A program made the translations under genes and the position numbers. From assembly GCF_003668555.1 (NCBI RefSeq), contig NZ_RCWN01000001.1, forward strand, positions 620,001 through 684,000: a stretch of 64,000 nucleotides of DNA. Direction: 5' to 3'. Every line of letters starts with the position of its first letter. Positions within the stretch are counted from its first letter, which is position 1. The notes beneath the pieces were generated by a model. It made no database searches and was not told where the DNA came from. It saw only the letters and a list, made by a program, of their open reading frames with translations. This stretch comes from Notoacmeibacter ruber (lineage in GTDB: Bacteria; Pseudomonadota; Alphaproteobacteria; Rhizobiales; Rhizobiaceae). Of the stretch, positions 58,798 to 64,000 are shown piece after piece.

Positions 58798-59151
58798 TCA
58801 GACGGAAATCGGAGGGCGGAAGAGGAGATTGCCGATGCCCTGCATGTCAAAGGCGACGGCCGGCAAAATCGAGGCCGAGGCCTTCGTCGCGATGAACGGT
58901 GCCTGCGGAAGGATGGAAGGGACGCAATGCATCGCACAGGAGGTATGAAAGACCGGATCCCCCTTGGGGTCGTCTGCACAGCACTTCTTCATCATTTTCA
59001 AGTGCGTTTCGCCGCTATCGGCCGCGTTGATATCGGTATGTTCAGCGGAAGACACATGAATTATCGACGCGGCAAAATGCATCGCCCCCGCCGGCCAGTA
59101 GAGCATGAAACCGAGCAGACACAAGAGGACGATGGCGAGCCGATTGCGCAT
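58798..59151 (-). CDS. Small exported Cys/His-rich protein, unknown family
   Basis: 117 aa if started at MRNRLAIVLL (59151); an earlier Met at 59190 adds 13 residues. A hydrophobic N-terminal segment (LAIVLLCLLGFMLYWPAG) is a signal peptide or anchor. The middle is rich in possible metal ligands: MMKKCCADDPKGDP and FHTSCAMHCVPS, plus several His. I do not recognise the family, but DUF2946-like small exported proteins look similar. Next to DUF411, a metal-binding role is a reasonable inference only. Confidence 0.6.
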   Translation of the reverse strand: MRNRLAIVLLCLLGFMLYWPAGAMHFAASIIHVSSAEHTDINAADSGETHLKMMKKCCADDPKGDPVFHTSCAMHCVPSILPQAPFIATKASASILPAVAFDMQGIGNLLFRPPISV

Positions 59152-59294
59152 GATTCGATAATATCGCCGACCGCATGGCTTTGCCAGCAATTATGGCTGA
59201 GCTTTTTATTTGGGCGAACCGGTTTCCAGAGTAAAATACGTACCGCTGGACGCGCTCAGAGAATTCGGCGCAAAATCAATGGCCTGCTACTGCG

Positions 59295-59720
59295 CTAACG
59301 GAAGGGTTGGTGCTGGTGCTTGCGCCAGCAGATGGCGTGGGAGAAGCTCAAGCTAGGCGGAAAGCGGATTATCTTTCGCCCAATGATAGAAATCCTGCAG
59401 CCGGTCTGCCAAATCCTTTCCCTGTGCCTTGGAGCGGTAATGACGGTGACTACGTCGCCGTTGGAGTTGTTACGACGCCTACTCCATTTGTCGAGCTGGA
59501 GTAGATACCGGTATTCGGTCGATCCGTCGAACGGTGTCAGCATCAGCATTCTTGCGGGTCCAACGCAAGAGATCGGCGGCAGCTTTCGAGCCGGGAATGA
59601 GGCTTCCGATGGTGATTTCGATCCCGGCATTGAGCACCATGCCGGATGCTCAAAATGCGACTTTGCCGTGCTGGCCGCAGAAATGGCTGCACCCAGAAGG
59701 AAACGGACACTATTTCGCAA
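59295..59720 (-). pseudogene. Decayed partial copy of the CdiA-like toxin tail
   Basis: The minus strand carries, in one frame, IEITIGSLIPGSKAAADLL and RWTRKNADADTVRRIDRI (rc of about 59530-59640), nearly identical to the intact module at 61266. In another frame it carries NSNGDVVTVITAPR (rc of about 59430-59480). A missing base in GTAACAAC shifts the frame, about 215 bp between the two parts are deleted, and the normal stop is lost. The deleted part is the His/Arg toxin core, so this copy is inactive. Below 59427 the frame runs into unrelated sequence. Confidence 0.75.
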
Positions 59721-59970
59721 AGCACAACATCAAACGCGACGATTTGAGCCGTTCAATTCATCAGTCAGGGTGATCACGCCGACGAAACCATTTTCGCCTA
59801 TACCGATTGCAACGCAATTAAGCCAATTGGATAGTATATGGATACTCCAAGGCGACCGGCTTAAAGTCTAATATTCTCCACAGGCGGGTTTGCGCTCGCG
59901 GGTGCACGTGCCAGAGTCGTCGCAGTCAGAGGTATGAGACAGCCACTCAAAAAAGTACGAAGCCGTTGGA
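59721..59970. other. Gap between decayed toxin copy and DUF6984-like gene
   Basis: A 250-bp stretch with lower GC than the core genome. A short minus-strand frame (59868 upward) reads SHTSDCDDSGTCTRERKP near its end and overlaps the neighbouring gene. It is too short to call and may be debris of another module. Confidence 0.3.
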
Positions 59971-60279
59971 TCATAGGGAAGGAGCGACAGGCCAACTAAT
60001 GATGGGTTCATCATTAATTTTCCAAAAGTCGAGTTCTCCGAAGCGCCCATCTTCTGTGAGTAGCAAGGAGGCAATAATTGGAACTTCATCGTCATCTTCA
60101 AATTCGTGAGAAGCAACGGAGAGTACGCGACACCCCGCAGGGCAATAGTCTGCGCGGATCGAACCCATCTCCTGATTCACTACCCAAACACGCTGCCTAG
60201 CGGGCAGAGAAAGTTGCACGCCACCGGCCAGCGCCAAGAAAGCAATGAGCCGCTTCTCCTTTGGGTCAATTTGCCTCAT
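59971..60279 (-). CDS. DUF6984-like protein, candidate immunity protein
   Basis: 102 aa. The pattern MRQIDPKEKRLIAFLALAGG, then MGSIR, EFEDDDEVPIIASLLLTEDG and ELDFWKINDEPII matches my memory of DUF6984 proteins, which have an R-x-L-x-P-E-E start and end in ELDxWKxxxxPL. The start overlaps the 230-aa toxin-like gene by 14 nt, so the two are translationally coupled, the usual arrangement of toxin and immunity genes in CDI and Rhs orphan cassettes. The immunity role is inferred from position. Confidence 0.65.
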   Translation of the reverse strand: MRQIDPKEKRLIAFLALAGGVQLSLPARQRVWVVNQEMGSIRADYCPAGCRVLSVASHEFEDDDEVPIIASLLLTEDGRFGELDFWKINDEPIISWPVAPSL

Positions 60280-60958
60280 GGATCCGTCCAATATTCACGG
60301 TGCCATCTGGCAGCTTGAATGTGTTGTACTGAAGGCGGACACCGTCAATGTTCACAAACCGAACATTGAGACCGTCGGAAAGATCAGCTACTGGCGGAAG
60401 GTCGGTCACCACCGCATCCTGCACACGCTGTCGGCTCATACCGAGTTCGTCTTCAACATGGCGCCAAACGTGATAGTCCTGATTGGTGTTGCGGCCAAAA
60501 GAGACCCCGTCGGGGATTGTAGCCCTCGCACCGATGTTCGCCAGGATATCATCGGAAAGCGAAACCGCCTTTCCAGTGGCCTGCTCGATGACAGCGACAA
60601 CTTCGTCGCCTTTACGCATGACCAACATGCCGGACGCCACCGAGATCGCCGGTGAAAGGCTTGCGCCTCCCAAGGCATCACCTGCCCAAGCCTCAGCGAG
60701 GGCGATGCCCATCTCATTGAAACAGAGGGGATTTTGCAGGCAAGTTATCGCTGCCGGTATGGCGCTGGTGGCTATGATGTAGCCGCCGGCCGCAATGGCC
60801 CCTCCAGCTGCCCCTATACCAAAACCATTCAGGACAGCCTGAAGCTCGGCCGCCTCGCGACCTGATATGGTTCGGCTAATCTCTTGGCGAAGGCCAGTGT
60901 TCTGATCGAAAGAAATGCTTGGTCCTGGGCGAGTTTGTCCGGCTAGGCAAACATTCAA
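60266..60958 (-). CDS. Orphan CdiA-CT-like toxin module, toxin type unknown
   Basis: 230 aa. An N-terminal region with a Gly/Ala-rich hydrophobic segment (about 42-70) and ITCLQNPLCFNEMGIALAEA resembles the pretoxin part of CdiA proteins. The C-terminal domain (about 160-230) has HVWRHVEDELGMSRQR and LPDGTVNIGRI, and its His, Arg and Glu residues could serve an RNase-like fold. I cannot name the toxin family. There is no ribosome-binding site before the ATG and no export signal, so it is likely an orphan that needs recombination into an upstream cdiA. It is followed by an overlapping candidate immunity gene. Confidence 0.6.
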   Translation of the reverse strand: MNVCLAGQTRPGPSISFDQNTGLRQEISRTISGREAAELQAVLNGFGIGAAGGAIAAGGYIIATSAIPAAITCLQNPLCFNEMGIALAEAWAGDALGGASLSPAISVASGMLVMRKGDEVVAVIEQATGKAVSLSDDILANIGARATIPDGVSFGRNTNQDYHVWRHVEDELGMSRQRVQDAVVTDLPPVADLSDGLNVRFVNIDGVRLQYNTFKLPDGTVNIGRIHEAN

Positions 60959-60976
60959 ATCTCACAGCTGTAAATG

Positions 60977-61264
60977 TCAAACTTCTAAATCAGTGATTTG
61001 TAATATCCGTTCTTTCATATCTTGGAGAATTAGGGAAAGCGACTTCACGTCTTCATCTGTAAGTCGTTCGTCCCCCATGCCGATAGCTGTTCCAACAATG
61101 GTCTCCGCCTCAGCAGCGGCGTTATCAAGCCTTGTAAATTCGCCATTGAGAGTGCTGAGCAAAATTCTGATGTCTGATATTCGATTATGCGCGACGATAC
61201 TCGTTCGCCCCCAATCTTGATTCAGTAGCTCAATGAGCCTTCCAACATGAAAGTCCTTGTCCAT
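60977..61264 (-). CDS. Candidate immunity protein to the CdiA-CT toxin
   Basis: A 95-aa acidic, helix-rich protein (LIELLNQDWGRTSIVAHN, then DEDVKSLSLILQDMKERIL) starting 1 nt after the toxin stop. The size and position are those of a CdiI immunity protein. I recognise no family. Its lower GC and codon use differ from the core genes, as expected for a horizontally shuffled module. Confidence 0.6.
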   Translation of the reverse strand: MDKDFHVGRLIELLNQDWGRTSIVAHNRISDIRILLSTLNGEFTRLDNAAAEAETIVGTAIGMGDERLTDEDVKSLSLILQDMKERILQITDLEV

Positions 61265-61265
61265 A

Positions 61266-62846
61266 CTATTGCCTCGGAGCGGTAATGACGGTGACTATAT
61301 CGCCGTTAGAATTTGTTACGACGCGAACTCCATTTTTGGAGCTGTAGTAGACACTAGTATTAGGTCGATTTCCCGCCCCCAATAAATTGCCCGGTGATAC
61401 CGTGTCTTCAACGACGCTTGGTGGAATACCTCGGTTTTGCATTTGATCCAGTGCATGACCGGAATACGTTCTATTACCTATCGAAGTCGGTGAATTTCGA
61501 ACAGGTTGGTATGTTGGCTGCTCCAACGGGTTTCCTCTGCTACCAGAAAAACCAGTAGGTTCCTTATCTGCAATTCGGTCAATCCGACGAACGGTGTCAG
61601 CGTCGGCATTCTTGCGGGTCCAACGCAAGAGATCGGCCGCGGCCTTCGAGCCGGGAATGATACCACCGATTGTAAATTCTAAGCCTGCATCGAGCGCGGC
61701 CTGTTTTGCCATGTCTTCTGCCTGGCCGCAGGCAGCCATATCGCCACCGTTGCAGGCATAGACTGCCACGGAGATGTCAACGGCATCCTTGGCCACAAGC
61801 ACCTTGTCGGCCGTCTCGAGGATCGCGGCGATGATGATGACGGCAGGAATCCAGAACGCATTGTTTTCCGCCGCAGTACCCCCGGCAGCAGCCCCAGTAT
61901 CGACATCGCCGCCAGCCAGAGCAGCAGCCAGACCGCCGGCCACGCGGGCGACCTCAACGCCGTCTGCCCGCCACTCCTTGACCATCTCGATCGCCGCTGT
62001 TCGGGTAAGATCACCCTTGGCCAAAGCGGCATGAAGACGCATTTCGAATAGCTCGGCCGTGAGTTCCCCAGCCACCGCGCCGCCGGCGCCGCTGGCGCAG
62101 GCGCCGGACGAGATTGTCCCTGTCGCGCACCCCAGAGCCGCATGGGCGATCAGCTGCGTCGCCTTGTCGATCTGGCCGGTATGGTAGGAGCGGCCGATCT
62201 CGGTAGCGAGCGAAGCGCCGAGCGTATCGGCTGCCGCCAGACGCAGGGCCGATACCAGGCTGTCATCGAGCGTGCGGCCTTCGACTGCGCTCTGCACGCC
62301 GATCTTGATCGCCGCGCGAAGAAGGTTGCGCTGGGCTGCGTTGGCGAAGTTCTGACTGGCACCGAGTTCGATCGATGTCGCCGGAATGTTGGCCCGGTTC
62401 AGGACGCCCTGCGTTAAACCGGCGGTGAGCATGGCTCCGACAAGCGTCCGGATGGAGTCTTCGGAGCCCAGTTCCTTCAGCGTTGCGCCAATATCGCCCT
62501 GATTGTTGATCAGTGAAATCGAGGTCTGCGTGGCAAGCGACGTAAAGCCGGCTTCCATCGCAGCGGACGCAATGCTTCCCTGAGCGAAGCCGAGGCCGGA
62601 TGCAAAGCTGCCACCGACCCCTGACGTCACGGTCGAGACGACCAGTGCAACCAGCGCCGCGCCGGCCTGGGTCAATCCCTGATCTTCGTAGTCCCAATCG
62701 TCGACTCTTGGCCGAACAGCCTGCCAGTCGACATTCGGGCTGGATCGCAGATCGCCCATCCATTCCAGGCCGTCATGGGTCCGAAAGTTCCGCGACGGCG
62801 GCGTCGAGATTGGCCTGCGCTTCATATTCGACGACGATGCCGTCAC
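61266..62846 (-). CDS. C-terminal part of CdiA/haemagglutinin-type toxin, frameshifted from its upstream half
   Basis: 526 aa as read. GLEWMGDLRSSPNVDWQAV and an Ala/Gly-rich region (about 60-220) fit the DUF637 haemagglutinin domain. A VENN-like AAENNAF motif lies at about 325, followed by a hydrophobic entry segment (WIPAVIIIAAILETADKV). The last 75 residues (YSGHALDQMQNRGIPPSVVED ... VVTNSNGDIVTVITAPRQ) look like a DUF4258-type small RNase fold with His-Arg. The first about 22 residues are out of the original frame: one extra base near 62777-62779 separates this part from the upstream haemagglutinin repeats. Confidence 0.8.
   Translation of the reverse strand: MTASSSNMKRRPISTPPSRNFRTHDGLEWMGDLRSSPNVDWQAVRPRVDDWDYEDQGLTQAGAALVALVVSTVTSGVGGSFASGLGFAQGSIASAAMEAGFTSLATQTSISLINNQGDIGATLKELGSEDSIRTLVGAMLTAGLTQGVLNRANIPATSIELGASQNFANAAQRNLLRAAIKIGVQSAVEGRTLDDSLVSALRLAAADTLGASLATEIGRSYHTGQIDKATQLIAHAALGCATGTISSGACASGAGGAVAGELTAELFEMRLHAALAKGDLTRTAAIEMVKEWRADGVEVARVAGGLAAALAGGDVDTGAAAGGTAAENNAFWIPAVIIIAAILETADKVLVAKDAVDISVAVYACNGGDMAACGQAEDMAKQAALDAGLEFTIGGIIPGSKAAADLLRWTRKNADADTVRRIDRIADKEPTGFSGSRGNPLEQPTYQPVRNSPTSIGNRTYSGHALDQMQNRGIPPSVVEDTVSPGNLLGAGNRPNTSVYYSSKNGVRVVTNSNGDIVTVITAPRQ
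61271..61700. repeat. Source of the duplicated toxin tail (second copy at 59427-59640)
   Basis: Two blocks are shared at high identity: 61271-61359 with 59427-59515, and about 61575-61700 with about 59515-59640. The about 215 bp between them are absent from the left copy. The junction falls at a GGTCGAT/GGTCAAT similarity, suggesting deletion by recombination between short repeats. Confidence 0.7.
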
Positions 62847-63666
62847 CCGCCTCGATCCGGATGCCGCCGCCCGCCTTTATATGCGTGTGTTCGATGACCT
62901 CTCGAGAGAAGCCTTCATCGCTGCTGTTCCACCAGAAGAGATCTTCTTCGGCTTTCTTGTCCTGTTGGAATGTCCGGTCTGTGCGGGTTTCGATCGTGAC
63001 GCCGCCATTGGGTGTTCGCAGCGCGATTTCACCATCGGCGGAAATATCCGGCGCTCCGAGGGTGATGTCGCCTTGCCGCGATGCAATGTCCACATCGCCG
63101 CCGGCCTCGATTGTCGAGCGTACGGTCTTTGTTTCCGCATTCTGACGTTCGATATTGGTCTCCACGCCAAAGAGACCGCCACTGTCGATGTCGAGCTTGA
63201 GATGAATGGCATTCAGGCCGGTCGAAGGCTGACGCGGCGATTCACGATGGAGGGCCGCAAGGAGGCGCGCATCACGGCGTTGGTCGCTGCCAGCGTCGTC
63301 GAGCACGTTCTTCGGAGCGACATTTCTCCAGGCATTCATCACATTGAGCAGATCTTGTCGATCGATAGGCTCGCGCCTCGAATTTCGTCTGATCCCGGCA
63401 TGGCTTGCGACGTAACGCTGAATGCTTGATCCCTTGCCTATGGGTTGGTGGGCAGCAATTTGCTCGAGTGCGCTTCTATTCCACTGGGCTCGCCCTGCCG
63501 CACTGCTCGCCCTCAAATTTTGATCCGAGATGAGTTCGCAGCCGTTTAGGCAGAGGTATGGCCCTCCTGGCGATGCTTCAGCACCAGGGTCCGCCCCGCA
63601 CCCCATTTCGGCCATTTGGCCCGATTTTCTTCTCCAAAAGCTCACAGTCCGTCTAGGCCGTTGCAA
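62773..63666 (-). pseudogene. Upstream fragment of the CdiA/filamentous-haemagglutinin gene
   Basis: From about residue 150 the frame reads as haemagglutinin repeats: LDIDSGGLFGVET, STIEAGGDVDIASRQGDITL, IALRTPNGGVTIETRTD and HIKAGGGIRIEAGDGIVVEY. It ends with a premature TGA after NLDAAVAELSDP. One base fewer in the CCC run (62777-62779) would continue it into GLEWMGDL of the next gene. The first about 140 residues do not look like haemagglutinin and I cannot place them, so an upstream break is likely. The beginning of the gene is absent, so it is at best a remnant or expressed from outside the window. Confidence 0.65.
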
Positions 63667-63816
63667 AGTCGGAACGGACCAAACAAAAGCTTACCACGAC
63701 TGATCTGCAACTCAGTGGCGCCTGATTCTTGGGTCCGTCTCAGAACTGTCAGGACGTTTTGTGATGCCATACTGCTCGCCTCAAGCAGAGTCCTGCCCAT
63801 CAAAAGCTTAACGATC
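63667..63816. other. Junction between CdiA fragment and transposase remnant
   Basis: 150 bp without a supported gene. It may contain the insertion-sequence end that broke the haemagglutinin gene, but no terminal inverted repeat can be paired within the window. Confidence 0.3.
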
Positions 63817-64000
63817 AGCAGCGCGGTGAAGAGGTCGCCAGTTGCACAGGGCCGTATCGGAAGCCGGGGTGAAGGAACTGGCTCGCGTCACCGAGGAGCG
63901 CGACATCCTAAAGAAGCGGCCGCGTATTTGGCAGGGATGCAAAGTGAAGTACGCGTTCTTTGCCCTGCATCGCTTGTAGTTTTCGGTGCGGACGATTTGC
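63817..64000 (+). mobile_element. Degraded IS3-family transposase (OrfA end and OrfB start)
   Basis: Frames on the plus strand read GEEVA, then (63842 onward) LHRAVSEAGVKELARVTEER and DILKK, the OrfA coiled-coil and end typical of IS3-family elements. VKYAFFALHR and FSVRTIC follow, which correspond to the OrfB start. A frameshift near 63840 and an in-frame TAG at 63977 in place of a usual Gln show decay. The element continues past the window edge. Confidence 0.75.

Noticed and set aside
59320-59871. Plus-strand 183-residue frame in the toxin remnant
   Set aside because: Its sequence is the complement of the decayed toxin copy and has no independent support.
62881-63429. Plus-strand 182-residue frame opposite the haemagglutinin fragment
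   Set aside because: The opposite strand encodes recognisable haemagglutinin repeats, so this is a shadow.
1-64000. CRISPR array or prophage
   Set aside because: No regularly spaced direct repeats and no phage structural or integrase genes were seen. The tRNA genes have no adjacent integrase.

Overview
The window is a chromosomal segment of an alphaproteobacterium of the order Hyphomicrobiales (Rhizobiales). Evidence for this is the ldtR/L,D-transpeptidase pair next to a DUF6163 gene, the order glyA-nrdR-ribD-ribE-nusB, the DUF177-plsX-fabH-ihfA-merR block, clpP-clpX-lon-hupB, a K+-independent H+-pyrophosphatase, a two-gene ergothioneine set and TTAA-N7-TTAAC (CtrA-type) sites. Some features would suit an Aurantimonadaceae-like genome, but the genus cannot be fixed from sequence alone. 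Most of the window is GC-rich, densely packed core genome. Genes often overlap by 1-8 nt and several terminators are clear.

Layout: 1-3 kb, envelope (DUF6163, LdtR regulator, L,D-transpeptidase). 3-8.7 kb, glyA, nrdR, riboflavin genes (without ribH), nusB and an MFS carrier. 8.8-12.5 kb, hppA, an EamA exporter and BamE. 12.6-17.2 kb, bc1 assembly chaperone, DUF177, plsX, fabH, ihfA, MerR and tRNA-Pro. 17.2-25.4 kb, a compact exopolysaccharide locus: polymerase/ligase, priming glycosyltransferase, GT4, OPX lipoprotein, a Wzz/Wzc-like protein with a degenerate kinase domain and a BioF2-type acyltransferase. 25.5-33.2 kb, DUF2842, heme A synthase, argC, rpsI-rplM, small metabolic genes and O-acetylhomoserine sulfhydrylase. 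33.4-44.2 kb, PhoD-like phosphatase, a secreted repeat protein, the clpP-clpX...lon-hupB proteostasis block and two convergent MscS channels. 44.2-49 kb, a sugar-acid (probably gluconate) locus: LacI repressor, gluconokinase and a TRAP transporter. 49-58 kb, tRNA-Val, tRNA-Asp, egtBD, kdsA, a phosphohexomutase and sulfate activation (cysD, cysNC, cysQ). 58.1-59.2 kb, a frameshifted DUF411 gene and a Cys/His-rich exported protein, which may be a metal-handling remnant.

The right end (59.3-64 kb, minus strand) is accessory DNA. It holds the 3' end of a filamentous-haemagglutinin/CdiA-type gene broken by a frameshift. After it come, in order, a complete C-terminal toxin module with an abutting small gene (candidate immunity gene), a second orphan toxin-like module overlapped by a DUF6984-like gene (candidate immunity gene), and a decayed, internally deleted copy of the first toxin tail. 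A degraded IS3-family transposase lies at the edge. This orphan-module array, typical of contact-dependent inhibition loci, is the most interesting part of the window. The 95-aa partner and the 230-aa module match no family I can name.
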